From: a virus
IMG/VR virus record: IMGVR_UViG_3300023242_000935
Location: 1-24,558 of that record
Reading direction: 5' to 3' (one strand)
DNA length: 24,558 bases
This document shows positions 1-7,639 of this stretch, in pieces (position 1 is the first letter of the stretch; every line of letters begins with the position of its first letter). The translations under genes and the position numbers were made by a program. The notes under the pieces were generated by a model. That model saw nothing but the letters and a program-made list of their open reading frames with translations, had not been told where the DNA came from and made no database searches.

Positions 1-739
1 CCTCGCAAATGCCCTCAACCGCTAATTCGTCTAAGTCATTTATTGTATTTGCTGGAATTAATTTTTTGTAAATTTCTATCCAAGTGACTGTACCTCCCGC
101 AGCAGTAGTTGCTCCAAGTGCTTTGTCGCTTACAAAATTTCTTGTAATGGTTGCGATGTTTGACTTTAATAATAATCCGTCTTGAACAGCTTTTGGTGTT
201 ATTGCACCGTCTGTGTTTTGTCCTAATGCGTTGTAAAGCTTAGATACTCCATTAATTGCATTTGTCGACAAAGGAATTGTAAAACCTGACCCGTTTGAAT
301 TGGTCACTACTCTTGTTGCGGGTACATAAGCTAAATTTGTTGCGGACGCAACAATCTCAACCCAAACGCCATCTTTTCTTCCATAAGTTACTCCATTTTC
401 GGGAGCTTCTTCAATTAAAAATGTTAAAGCTGTATTTATATTGATTATCGCTTGATTAATTTCATTTGAAAAACTAGTAAATTGACCTAAAGTAACCAAG
501 TTATTCAAAACATTCTGTAAACCTATTACTTGTGCTATTATATGTGTATGGCCTATTAATGAATAATTGGCCAATGATGTTTGTAAATTATCTAAATCAA
601 CCTGTAATTGATTGGTAACAGTTACATTAGCATAGTTATCAATTATAAATTGAAAATTCTCATTAACTTTATCAAAAGCAATTTTCAATTTATCACCTAG
701 CCCACTATTTGGTGGTGTATTTATAATTGGTTGTATCAT
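1..739 (-). CDS. Tail fibre / receptor-binding appendage protein (3' part runs off the left edge)
   Basis: The frame starts at the ATG at 739-737 and stays open to position 1, giving 246 codons plus one base. The N-terminus carries a motif common in phage fibre proteins: N-T-P-x-N-S-G-x-G-D-K followed by AFDKVNENF (residues 7-29), which probably docks the fibre to the virion. Further on are a GHTH motif (about residue 64), typical of fibre stalks, and an APENGVTYGRKDGVWVEI stretch also common in fibres. The gene lies 5 nt after the shorter paralogue at 745-1152 and near the end of the late block. If the molecule is circular, the frame continues without a stop into 24558-24335, making a protein of about 320 residues. 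The receptor cannot be told. Family assignment is by motif only. Confidence 0.8.
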   Translation of the reverse strand, partial: MIQPIINTPPNSGLGDKLKIAFDKVNENFQFIIDNYANVTVTNQLQVDLDNLQTSLANYSLIGHTHIIAQVIGLQNVLNNLVTLGQFTSFSNEINQAIININTALTFLIEEAPENGVTYGRKDGVWVEIVASATNLAYVPATRVVTNSNGSGFTIPLSTNAINGVSKLYNALGQNTDGAITPKAVQDGLLLKSNIATITRNFVSDKALGATTAAGGTVTWIEIYKKLIPANTINDLDELAVEGICE

Positions 740-744
740 TATTA

Positions 745-1152
745 TTATTTTACTTTTGTTTTTAAACTTGCTATTTCCGAATTTATAATAGCAATTAAAT
801 TTGATTGTGATGCAATTAAACTAGCTTGAGCCAATACTGTACTGTTTAAACTAGCAACTGTACTATTTAAAGTTGTAATTTCTAATTCTAAATCTTTTAA
901 ATTGTTATTAATCGTAGATATATTAGTTGTAATCGTAGTAATTACAAGGTTTAATCCCGTGATAAATTCAAGTGGTTGCTCTTTTGGTAAATTTGCTGCA
1001 GTTATAAAATTTCTACCGTTTTCAATCTGTTTATTATTGGTTACAATTAGCCCATAAAGTTCAGTAAAATTCGCATTAACTTTATCAAAAGCGATTTTAA
1101 ACTTATCACCTGACCCACTATTTGCGGGCGTATTATTTATATTCTGTTTCAT
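745..1152 (-). CDS. Short coiled-coil virion appendage protein, paralogue of the neighbouring fibre
   Basis: This 135-residue protein has the same N-terminal module as the next gene: N-T-P-A-N-S-G-S-G-D-K, then KIAFDKVNANFTELYG (residues 7-34). The rest is a run of I, L, N, S and T with heptad-like spacing (about residues 65-133), as expected for a trimeric coiled coil. There is no receptor-binding head domain, so it may be a stalk, a spacer, or the remnant of a duplicated fibre gene. It sits between the head-tail adaptor gene (23 nt upstream) and the longer fibre gene (5 nt downstream). The DNA of the shared N-terminal part is very similar in the two genes, which argues for duplication in place. 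Confident that it is a virion appendage protein; its exact role is unknown. Confidence 0.65.
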   Translation of the reverse strand: MKQNINNTPANSGSGDKFKIAFDKVNANFTELYGLIVTNNKQIENGRNFITAANLPKEQPLEFITGLNLVITTITTNISTINNNLKDLELEITTLNSTVASLNSTVLAQASLIASQSNLIAIINSEIASLKTKVK

Positions 1153-1175
1153 AGTTTTGTTCTTTTTAATATATA

Positions 1176-1667
1176 TTACTTCTTTTTAATTGACCAACCG
1201 CCAACTAAGATTCTATCAGCTGTACAACTATTAGCATATTCAATTATATTAACTGTTTTTATCCATTTTTCAAAATCTGATTTATAATATTCAAACATTC
1301 TACGGGCCGATTGCACCAACATAGCAATTTCTTGGCGTGTAGCCGATGTAGTACCTTCCAAAGAATTTAATTTAGTTATTCCAGCATCGCTAACTTTATA
1401 AGCACCAATTGAAAGATATAATTCAGCGGCGGCATATATAACCATAGGTTGAATATAATCATCATACATTTCTAAATATACACCTGTCAAATCATTATTT
1501 CTAAAATCCTGTTGTATTTTTTCATACAACGGTTTTGTTAACACTTCTTTAATCAAAGTATTCTGCGCATCCTTTATAGCATAAGAGTATCGAGAAACAT
1601 CTATATTTCCCCCAAGGATTGTATTTTTGGTTAATTCGTCTGCTTTTAATAATATAACTGTTGCCAT
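1176..1667 (-). CDS. Head-tail adaptor (connector) protein
   Basis: A 163-residue, mostly helical protein resembling the adaptor family found next to portal genes in Bacteroidetes phages, which forms the ring under the portal in the neck. Features that fit are the early VSRYSYAIKDAQNTLIKEVL helix (about residues 24-43), the central IQPMVIYAAAELYLSI helix (about 72-87), the SATRQEIAMLVQSARRMFEYY helix region (about 108-128) and a C-terminal GGWSI. It follows the portal with only 1 nt between stop and start, so the two are translationally linked. The start at 1667 (MATVILLKADEL) matches the usual family beginning. The assignment is from position and overall pattern; I see no catalytic motif. 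Confidence 0.65.
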   Translation of the reverse strand: MATVILLKADELTKNTILGGNIDVSRYSYAIKDAQNTLIKEVLTKPLYEKIQQDFRNNDLTGVYLEMYDDYIQPMVIYAAAELYLSIGAYKVSDAGITKLNSLEGTTSATRQEIAMLVQSARRMFEYYKSDFEKWIKTVNIIEYANSCTADRILVGGWSIKKK

Positions 1668-1668
1668 T

Positions 1669-2763
1669 TTATTCTGTTTTATTTATTTGTAAATCTTCAA
1701 AATCTTGAAATTCGATTTTATTAACTGCTTTGTTTGATTTTAAAGCTAATTGTAACCCTGCTAATATAATTTTTCTGGTTGGGTAAATTTGCGAACGATA
1801 TAATATTTTCAAAGATGTTACCAATTGGTCAGCTGATGAATTAAAACCGCTTGGAATCGGTAATCCAAATAAAGCGGGGTCATTAACCTTGTGCGCTAAC
1901 ATAATTTTTTTTTCAGATTCCTTTGATAACCCTTCAAATTGTTGATAAGCATCTGTAATTTCTATATTTTCAACTGTTGTTTTTTCTTCTGTAGTTCTAT
2001 TAAACGCTATGATTATTCCACCAGCATTTGATGACCCTCCTACCTTTCCTATTATAGATTTTTCAGCTTCCTCTTGCTCTTGCTCACTAGGTTCGGTTGC
2101 TTGATACACATTTATGATTTTTCCAGCTGAAAAGTTGTTTTTGATATGGTTTATACAAAAATTTGACATCTCTTCTTCAGTTTCGGCCCACTGTAGCCCT
2201 GATTGATAATCGGGTAATGGAAATAATGGTTGCGGGCTTGGTCTATTTACTACAAGAATCTCACTTTCCCAAGCACCATCAACCATTTGACCATAACCAA
2301 AAGCTGGTACTGGGTAAGGTTTAAATTTAGTTTTCATTCTCCAATCAAAACAAAACCAATATGATTCAATGTCATCTGATAAATCTAATTGTTTACCTAT
2401 GGCTACTTTTTCTCGTGAAAGATGGTATAATTTAACTACTTTTTGTTCTTTACCTTTTGAATAAACTACTTGTACTGCATAACTACCGTGTTTTTTAAAA
2501 TCTAAAATAATTGCTCTCAGGTCTGCTTCGCTTATAACTGAATATAAAGCCTCATCCGTTAATCCGTTCCCTAAAATATAGTTGGAATAACCATCGATTA
2601 TTGAAGCGTTTGTCGGGCTCCCAAGATACCTATCATTAACATAATAGAAATAACTGTTATCTTGACCATTAGTTATGTACTTACTTGTTTGGCTAAGTAA
2701 AGCGCTAGTAATAGGCTTTACATAGTTGTTCATTTTTACTACTTGTATACTGTCTTTTCTCAT
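1669..2763 (-). CDS. Phage portal protein
   Basis: A 364-residue protein with the features of Bacteroidetes siphovirus portals. The portal is the 12-subunit ring at one capsid vertex through which DNA is packaged by the terminase and to which the neck attaches. An N-terminal part with SIIDGYSNYILGNGL (about residues 54-68) corresponds to the region where portals describe the 'unused/wing' entry, followed by YAVQVVYSKG, and a helical stretch with SNFCINHIKNN (about residues 200-210). The GLPIPSGFNSSADQL stretch (about 301-315) resembles the conserved segment before the stem and crown helices. It is short for a portal (often 400-500 residues). It is 4 nt after the gene at 2768-3178 and directly before the adaptor, but far from the terminase, which is unusual. 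Confidence 0.8.
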   Translation of the reverse strand: MRKDSIQVVKMNNYVKPITSALLSQTSKYITNGQDNSYFYYVNDRYLGSPTNASIIDGYSNYILGNGLTDEALYSVISEADLRAIILDFKKHGSYAVQVVYSKGKEQKVVKLYHLSREKVAIGKQLDLSDDIESYWFCFDWRMKTKFKPYPVPAFGYGQMVDGAWESEILVVNRPSPQPLFPLPDYQSGLQWAETEEEMSNFCINHIKNNFSAGKIINVYQATEPSEQEQEEAEKSIIGKVGGSSNAGGIIIAFNRTTEEKTTVENIEITDAYQQFEGLSKESEKKIMLAHKVNDPALFGLPIPSGFNSSADQLVTSLKILYRSQIYPTRKIILAGLQLALKSNKAVNKIEFQDFEDLQINKTE

Positions 2764-2767
2764 TATA

Positions 2768-3178
2768 TTACATTATAATTATATTGTTTATTTTAGGGGT
2801 CATAGTGTATTCTTGTAAATCATTTTGGTTAGTTGCAAAGAATTTACCCCTATAAATTTCATCTGTTTTATCTTCATTATATAAAGTACCCTCGAAACTG
2901 TCACTATTTTGAATATTTTCCAATACAAAAGTTATTTTTACAAAGTTACCATCTTCTTCTGCTATCACTTCAATTTCTAATAAAATATTGGTAAGCTCAT
3001 TTAACAGCACTAAAGTCATATTAGGATAAAAACGTCTTGGTATTAACCTTATAACATATGTATCGGGGGCTAATTCCATATTATCTGCGGTTATGTCCAT
3101 ATTATCTGCGGTTATGTCCATATTATCTGCGGTTATGACATCTTCATAACCGCCACCATCTAATCTTATTATATTCAT
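2768..3178 (-). CDS. Conserved phage protein of unknown function with an ITADNMD tandem repeat
   Basis: I recognise the general type: small beta-rich proteins encoded among structural genes of Bacteroidetes phages, with a pattern like 'Y-x-I-R-L-x-P-R-x-F-Y-P' (about residues 41-52) and a C-terminal 'Y-R-G-K-F-F-A-T-N-Q-N-D-L-Q-E-Y' (about 109-124). The function is not established. Residues 15-35 are three tandem copies of a seven-residue unit (ITADNMD, last residue E in the third copy), coded by near-perfect 21-bp DNA repeats. The gene is the first after a strong terminator-like hairpin and is preceded by a TTAACAA-N14-CTCTTTAT element, so it probably heads the transcript carrying portal, adaptor, fibres and lysis genes. 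A minor virion protein is the likeliest role, by inference. Confidence 0.6.
   Translation of the reverse strand: MNIIRLDGGGYEDVITADNMDITADNMDITADNMELAPDTYVIRLIPRRFYPNMTLVLLNELTNILLEIEVIAEEDGNFVKITFVLENIQNSDSFEGTLYNEDKTDEIYRGKFFATNQNDLQEYTMTPKINNIIIM
3076..3138 (-). repeat. In-frame tandem repeat, 3 x 21 bp
   Basis: Copies lie at 3076-3096, 3097-3117 and 3118-3138. They are identical except for the last base of the third copy. Each encodes one seven-residue unit of the 136-residue protein. Copy number could change by slippage without breaking the frame. Confidence 0.9.
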
Positions 3179-3181
3179 ACC

Positions 3182-3210
3182 ATAAAGAGGGTTTTTTATT
3201 TGTTTGTTAA
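3182..3210 (-). promoter_or_regulatory. Two-box late element upstream of the 136-residue protein
   Basis: On the minus strand TTAACAA (3210-3204) and CTCTTTAT (3189-3182) are separated by 14 nt. The same pair with the same spacing occurs at 5879-5907 and 15060-15088, and with 13 nt spacing and ATAACAA at 16887-16914. The second box ends 3 nt before the ATG. It may be a phage-specific promoter or a translational element. Confidence 0.45.
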
Positions 3211-3214
3211 ATAC

Positions 3215-3253
3215 AAAAAAAACCGCTCTAATTATAGTGCGGTTTTTTTTTTT
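3215..3253 (-). terminator. Rho-independent terminator after the tail tube gene
   Basis: On the minus strand, eleven A, then CCGC, a 12-nt loop region and GCGG are followed by eight T. The A/T runs extend the stem. The hairpin starts 17 nt after the stop of the gene at 3271-3813 and lies just before the next two-box element. Its symmetry would let it work on both strands, but only the leftward direction has a gene feeding into it. Confidence 0.75.
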
Positions 3254-3270
3254 GTAGTTAATTATAGTTA

Positions 3271-3813
3271 TTAACCTGGGATATTTGACGCTGAAGCTAA
3301 AGCTTTTAAAGCTGTAACGCTTACATCATTCAAATAAAAGATAGGGTCTTTTTCAACACCTGTAGCGGTTAAAGTGTAACCGTTTAATGAGTCTTTTGCA
3401 CCACCTACTTGAGCTGTACCCGCAACTTCATTGCCTTCTTCTGTTCCCATTAGGAATATCTGACCAGAGCTTAACTCAACAAATACCTGTGGCCTACCCC
3501 ACGCCATCATTTTAACTTGGTATTCCATTTCTTTATCCAATTTTGTTAAAATAAACGTAAGTACGGGACTGAAAGTAGTAGTTCCAGTGTCTCTATTTGA
3601 CGTAATAGCTTGGCTAAAACTGTTTCCTGTGTTTTTCAACGAGTATTTAAAAACTTCTGTTAAATCACCCAAATCGGTTAGTATATTACCTGAATCGGTT
3701 GAGGATGTAACAAAGTTATATTCGTCATAATTTGCTAAATAGATGGCTTTAAAACCTGATATGGCGTTTTTACAAACTAATGCATTTTTTCCTTTACTTA
3801 TATTGCAACTCAT
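3271..3813 (-). CDS. Putative major tail tube protein
   Basis: A 180-residue beta-rich protein. The N-terminus (MSCNISKGKNALVCKNAISG, then FKAIYLANYDEY) matches a common type in Bacteroidetes phages next to the capsid genes. The late segment GGAKDSLNGYTLTATGVEKD (about residues 137-156) resembles the end of tail tube proteins, where a conserved 'D-x-N-G-Y-x-L-x-x-x-G' strand precedes a final hairpin. The tail tube forms stacked hexameric rings around the tape measure. It follows the major capsid gene by 62 nt and is followed by a terminator, so head and tube may share one transcript. A capsid decoration protein is the alternative, but the strand pattern fits a tube better. Confidence 0.6.
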   Translation of the reverse strand: MSCNISKGKNALVCKNAISGFKAIYLANYDEYNFVTSSTDSGNILTDLGDLTEVFKYSLKNTGNSFSQAITSNRDTGTTTFSPVLTFILTKLDKEMEYQVKMMAWGRPQVFVELSSGQIFLMGTEEGNEVAGTAQVGGAKDSLNGYTLTATGVEKDPIFYLNDVSVTALKALASASNIPG

Positions 3814-3840
3814 TTTTCTATGTTTTTTAGTTTATAAATA

Positions 3841-3861
3841 AGGGGAGTATTTCATCCCCCT
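3841..3861 (-). terminator. Weak hairpin between capsid and tail tube genes
   Basis: On the minus strand AGGGG and CCCCT pair around an 11-nt loop, 14 nt after the capsid stop. The downstream sequence is TATTTATAAAC, not a clean T run. It may only partly terminate, or may protect the 3' end of the capsid message. It would help set a high capsid to lower downstream ratio. Confidence 0.4.
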
Positions 3862-3875
3862 ATTATTATTATAAT

Positions 3876-4763
3876 TTACGCTGGTCTTGCGTATACAATT
3901 TCTTGGCCAAATGAATAACCTACATTAGCTGAGTACTTCATTTTAGTTCTAAAGTCGCTTTCCATCGCTCTATCTTCAATTAACACTTCGTTTAAATCTG
4001 ATTCCAATCCCGTCAAGAAACCTACGTTTTTAACTCGATAAATTGCAATAGTATTTGCTGGCAAACCACCAATAGATTCCATTCTAACTCCTAAGTAATC
4101 TAATTCTTTTTCACCGACGTAAGTGTTTAATCCTTGGTCTGCGATAGCTCTTTTGTAAGATTTTGCTACATTTTTAGAAACTGCCATTACTAAATCTTCG
4201 TCATCTTCTACTGCGTCGATAACTGCGTCATAAGCTGCATCTAATTGAGCAATAACGTTTGCTTTAGTAACTGCTAAGATTGTTACATCTACTACTTGCG
4301 CATCTGCCGCCCATTGGGTTAACAAACCATTAAAAGAGTCTGCATCGTTATTTCCAACCCAAATTTGAGCATCAATGATGGTACCCATATTACCAACCAT
4401 TGCTTCTAAAAGAGCTTCTTGGATTGTTGATGGTAATTCTGATTCTGCTCCGAATAAATTCAAAGCACGAGCTTGAAAAGTTGCTGCAAAATCTTCTTTA
4501 CATAATTCATTTTTGATTTCAAGTCTTTTTAAAACTACTTCTTTATCTGTGTAATTCACTGAACCTGATGGTGAAAAACCACAGCTAGCAGCTGCTTGAG
4601 CCGAAGTGAAAGATAATTTAGGTAAAAAACCTGAACCTAATACGTTAGGTATAACTGTGATTGCATTTTTAGCAATTGTGTCTGATTTTTTGAACGCTTG
4701 AACGAAGATTTCGCCAGCTAATTCACCTGAATATCCGCTGTTTACTGTTACTGTTGTTGGCAT
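3876..4763 (-). CDS. Major capsid protein, HK97-fold type
   Basis: A 295-residue protein at the position expected for the capsid gene, directly after the protease/scaffold gene. The N-terminus (VNSGYSGELAGEIFVQAFKK, about residues 7-26) is typical for Bacteroidetes phage capsid proteins, as is the TDKEVVLKRLEIKNELCKEDF region (about 72-92), which would be the extended E-loop and spine strand area. The stretch AVSKNVAKSYKRAI (about 194-207) and the C-terminal GYSFGQEIVYARP fit the P- and A-domains. No long N-terminal delta domain is visible, so assembly probably uses the separate scaffold. It is one of the genes preceded by an A-rich leader (ten A in a row before TTATT-ATG), consistent with strong translation. 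The HK97 fold is inferred, not seen. Confidence 0.8.
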   Translation of the reverse strand: MPTTVTVNSGYSGELAGEIFVQAFKKSDTIAKNAITVIPNVLGSGFLPKLSFTSAQAAASCGFSPSGSVNYTDKEVVLKRLEIKNELCKEDFAATFQARALNLFGAESELPSTIQEALLEAMVGNMGTIIDAQIWVGNNDADSFNGLLTQWAADAQVVDVTILAVTKANVIAQLDAAYDAVIDAVEDDEDLVMAVSKNVAKSYKRAIADQGLNTYVGEKELDYLGVRMESIGGLPANTIAIYRVKNVGFLTGLESDLNEVLIEDRAMESDFRTKMKYSANVGYSFGQEIVYARPA

Positions 4764-4783
4764 AATAATTTTTTTTTTGTTTA

Positions 4784-5326
4784 TTAATTGTTTGTTATTC
4801 TTCTAATTGCTTCTAATGTTGATTCTTTACCAACTTTAGTTTGTTTTACTGATTGTGATTTTAATCTAAAATCTGCTGGAATATTTGAAAGTAATTCGTT
4901 TTCTCTTTTTAACTCCTCATTTTTAGCTTTTTCTTCTGCTAAGCTAATTGTCAATTCGTCAATTGTTGCTTGTAACGCCAAAGTTGGGTCAACCGCTTCA
5001 ATTTCTACTTTGGCTACTTCTGTTGTAGCTTCTTCTGTAACTTCTGCTACTTCGGCTTCTGTAATGTTAGCCTCTTCCATTGGAGTTAAAGTAGCTGATA
5101 CAATAACACCGTTTTCATCTGTTTGAAAAGATGTGCCCTCATACATAAAGGAAATATTAGCAGCTTCTATAACGTTTCCGTTTTCTTCTTCTCGAAATAC
5201 TGTCTGTCCCTCGGTAAATGAATCCGCAACTAAAATTCCAAACTCATCAACTTGAATTGACGCTAATTCTACTTTTTCCTCTTTTTTATCGGAAAACAAT
5301 TTAACTAATTCTTTTAAAATACTCAT
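4784..5326 (-). CDS. Nested in-frame scaffold protein (internal start within the protease gene)
   Basis: The ATG at 5326-5324 (M184 of the fusion) opens a 180-residue product starting MSILKELVKLFSDKK. It is preceded by AAACAAGAAAAA, the same type of A-rich leader seen before other starts in this genome. The residues after it form a complete scaffold-like unit (beta domain, acidic region, coiled coil, basic tail). In lambda, the scaffold Nu3 is likewise translated from within the protease gene C, so an excess of scaffold over protease can be made. The start is inferred from sequence context only; the same region is certainly also made as part of the fusion. Confidence 0.5.
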   Translation of the reverse strand: MSILKELVKLFSDKKEEKVELASIQVDEFGILVADSFTEGQTVFREEENGNVIEAANISFMYEGTSFQTDENGVIVSATLTPMEEANITEAEVAEVTEEATTEVAKVEIEAVDPTLALQATIDELTISLAEEKAKNEELKRENELLSNIPADFRLKSQSVKQTKVGKESTLEAIRRITNN

Positions 5327-5875
5327 TTTTTCTTGTTTTTTTTGTTTAATTTTTTGGATTTTTAAAAAGGAATCTATCGAAAAACCTTTTGCCTTACCCG
5401 TTACTATATATTCGCTCCAAAGAGCTTCTGATAATTTCATTGTGACTACCCAGCTGCCTTTTGGTACATTCTTCAATCCTAATGAATTTGACTTGTCGTT
5501 GCTTGGGTCATTTACTATCCAACTTTCAACTATCGATGTACCTTCTAACCATTTATCATCTTCGTGATTAAAAGTAGTATTTCTTTGGTAACCCTTTTTT
5601 AAGAAATCTTGGCTTATTGTTTCTATTGTATCGGCCTCAAATTTCAAATTATAGTATTCATTTGAATTGTTAAATTTTCTTTTAATCAATTGTTCGGGGG
5701 CTAACACCACACCTGTAATAGTCCTTTTAGCTATATTAGCTAACTTTATAGTTTCAATCATTTCTGATAACGCTATAAATTCAAATTGATTAGCTGGTAA
5801 ATCTACAATGGATATACCATAAACTTCGCCATTCTCATCTTCCTCGGTATAAACTGCTCGGTATAATTCTTCCAT
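4784..5875 (-). CDS. Prohead maturation protease (XkdF/S78-like) fused to a scaffold domain
   Basis: A 363-residue protein. Residues 1-175 resemble the XkdF-type serine protease that trims scaffold and capsid during head maturation: FNHEDD with H104, GTSIVESWIV (112-121), GSWVVTMKL (140-148) and KGFSIDSFL with S166 as the likely nucleophile. Residues 184-363 look like a scaffold: a small beta repeat domain (about 205-265), an acidic E/A/V-rich part (266-295), a coiled coil (about 298-330) and a basic tail that may bind the capsid shell. An internal ATG with an A-rich leader at residue 184 could make the scaffold alone. It precedes the capsid gene by 20 nt and has a two-box element just upstream of its start. 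The protease family assignment is quite sure, the catalytic residues less so. Confidence 0.75.
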   Translation of the reverse strand: MEELYRAVYTEEDENGEVYGISIVDLPANQFEFIALSEMIETIKLANIAKRTITGVVLAPEQLIKRKFNNSNEYYNLKFEADTIETISQDFLKKGYQRNTTFNHEDDKWLEGTSIVESWIVNDPSNDKSNSLGLKNVPKGSWVVTMKLSEALWSEYIVTGKAKGFSIDSFLKIQKIKQKKQEKMSILKELVKLFSDKKEEKVELASIQVDEFGILVADSFTEGQTVFREEENGNVIEAANISFMYEGTSFQTDENGVIVSATLTPMEEANITEAEVAEVTEEATTEVAKVEIEAVDPTLALQATIDELTISLAEEKAKNEELKRENELLSNIPADFRLKSQSVKQTKVGKESTLEAIRRITNN

Positions 5876-5878
5876 AGC

Positions 5879-5907
5879 ATAAAGAGTATGTTATATTGTT
5901 TTGTTAA
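5879..5907 (-). promoter_or_regulatory. Two-box late element upstream of the protease/scaffold gene
   Basis: On the minus strand TTAACAA (5907-5901), 14 nt, then CTCTTTAT (5886-5879), ending 3 nt before the ATG at 5875. It shares TATTTAACAAA upstream with the 3182-3210 copy. It lies between the tape measure stop (5912) and the protease start, so it would start or boost a head-gene transcript. Confidence 0.45.
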
Positions 5908-5911
5908 ATAT

Positions 5912-7639
5912 TTAATCTAAAAAGGTACTATTTCTAATTCTATTTCTGTCCAATTGTTGTTGAGAAGAAACATCTGAACCTATTACATATGCATTTACTG
6001 GTCTGTTTTCACGGTTGTTTAACGATTGGGCTAATTGATTAGATGTTGATTGCCCAACTATATTAAATGATGCTTCGGGGGCACTACCTCGGCCACCACC
6101 TGTTCCACCACCGCTACCACCAAGACCTCCACCTGTTCCACCACCACCTGAGAGTAAAGATTTAGCTCTTGATATGTTTGAAACCACTTGAGTCGCTGTT
6201 GATGCATATGAAATAACCCTTGCAACTGTTCCCGCACCTGGTAACAATGGAAATGCTAATTGAGCCGCAACACCTTCTGCATTAGCCAACGTACTTGCCT
6301 TACTTATCGCAACTGCACTATCTATACCAATTTGAGTTAACGCTATAGCTTTTGATATAGCTTGACCTGTTTTAGTTTTCGCTAAATTAGTGCTTTGGAT
6401 GTTGTTAATTATATTTGATAGATTTTGTTGGGAGCCTGCGATTGCTTCATCCTTTCTTATTTGAAATGCTAAGTCCTCTTCATCTTGTTTTCTCTTATCA
6501 AAAAATACCTTCGTGTCTTTTGCAACTATAGAGTCTAATCTTTCTTGCTCTTCTTCTTCCTCAATAACTCTATTTTCTTTAGCTTTTTCCTTTTGCTCAT
6601 CTTCAAACTTTCTGCCCGCATCTGCACCCGCAACAGCCGCATCGAATTGACGTTTAGCTTCATCTTCTCTTGCTTTTTTAGCTTCTGCGTTAAATTTGTC
6701 TCTTGCTTTTACTGCGTCTTCATCTGCTTTTTTCTGTATTGCGGCTAATCTGTTAACTCTATCTGTTTCAATTTCAACATTTGCAACTTTACCATCTAAA
6801 ACAATACCTTTGATTTGTTTCTGTCTATCATTCCATCTAGTAATTTCTTCCTCGGTAGCCTCACCACTTTTAATTCTAGCTCTTTCGGCATCGTTTAATG
6901 ATTGTAGTGTTAATAATATTGCATCCCTTTTAGCCTTTTCTAATTGAACCGTTGATTTACCAGCCGCTTTTGCTAATCTAATCTCACTGTCATACTTTTC
7001 AGTTATAGATTGCTCTTCTTTATTAAGGGCTTTTATACGTTTTTCTGCATTTATTGCTGCTTGTTTAGTAATGTCATCGTCTATAATTCCAAAGAATTCT
7101 AACGCTGAAACAACACCCCTAATAACACCTATCAACGGAAACATTACACTTATTAAAAATTTAGTACCCTCGCCTAAACCTTTAAATTTATCAATACTTT
7201 TTGATACGAAAGCTGTTACTTTATCAAAATTAGCTATAAGCAATCCTAAGCCAATTACCAATAATCCAACCCCCGTTAATGCCAAGGCAATTCTAAAACC
7301 TTTCATCGCCCCTGTTGATGTACCTACAACACCAGCATAAACGGTCTGTATTCCCGTTAATATTTTACCCTCTTTACCAAATAAAGCACTAGCTTCAACC
7401 GAATCTTTTAAAATCTGAGCATAACCATTGGTAAGTGTATTAAGAATTCCCATCGCTCCACCATTATCTAAAACACCTTGAGTGTTAGAGCTTTGGCTAC
7501 TAGTTAAATTATCAGTGCTTTGTGCTACTTTTTTTAAGTTATCATCAACTTGTTCAAGGTTGTTATCAATCTTATTTATACCCGCTGATGCGTTATCGTC
7601 TATACCAATTTCTAAAATCTTTTTAATTTTATCTGCCAT
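5912..7639 (-). CDS. Tail tape measure protein
   Basis: A 575-residue protein that sets tail length and is ejected with the DNA. It shows the usual mix: an N-terminal helical region (residues 1-60), a hydrophobic stretch at about 115-190 with ALALTGVGLLVIGLGLLIANF (possible membrane insertion), a long charged coiled coil rich in K, E, A, D, R (about 200-400), another hydrophobic part (about 425-485) and a glycine-rich linker (about 497-520). The end, PVNAYVIGSDVSSQQQLDRN (about 547-566), is a pattern I know from tape measure C-termini in Bacteroidetes phages. At roughly 0.15 nm per residue it predicts a tail of about 85 nm. It follows the chaperone genes, as usual, but the gene after it is the head protease, which is not usual. 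Confidence 0.85.
   Translation of the reverse strand: MADKIKKILEIGIDDNASAGINKIDNNLEQVDDNLKKVAQSTDNLTSSQSSNTQGVLDNGGAMGILNTLTNGYAQILKDSVEASALFGKEGKILTGIQTVYAGVVGTSTGAMKGFRIALALTGVGLLVIGLGLLIANFDKVTAFVSKSIDKFKGLGEGTKFLISVMFPLIGVIRGVVSALEFFGIIDDDITKQAAINAEKRIKALNKEEQSITEKYDSEIRLAKAAGKSTVQLEKAKRDAILLTLQSLNDAERARIKSGEATEEEITRWNDRQKQIKGIVLDGKVANVEIETDRVNRLAAIQKKADEDAVKARDKFNAEAKKAREDEAKRQFDAAVAGADAGRKFEDEQKEKAKENRVIEEEEEQERLDSIVAKDTKVFFDKRKQDEEDLAFQIRKDEAIAGSQQNLSNIINNIQSTNLAKTKTGQAISKAIALTQIGIDSAVAISKASTLANAEGVAAQLAFPLLPGAGTVARVISYASTATQVVSNISRAKSLLSGGGGTGGGLGGSGGGTGGGRGSAPEASFNIVGQSTSNQLAQSLNNRENRPVNAYVIGSDVSSQQQLDRNRIRNSTFLD

Noticed and set aside
4788-5126. Plus-strand frame opposite the protease/scaffold gene (112 codons)
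   Set aside because: It mirrors a repetitive E/A/T-rich coding strand; no leader or promoter, and composition follows the opposite frame.
6545-7340. Plus-strand frames opposite the tape measure gene, including an F-rich 67-codon frame
   Set aside because: The phenylalanine and serine richness comes from the complement of E/K-rich coiled-coil codons.
5912-7639. Glycine-rich linker of the tape measure as a translated repeat element
   Set aside because: It is a short irregular GGG/TGG linker without DNA repeat units and is common in such proteins.
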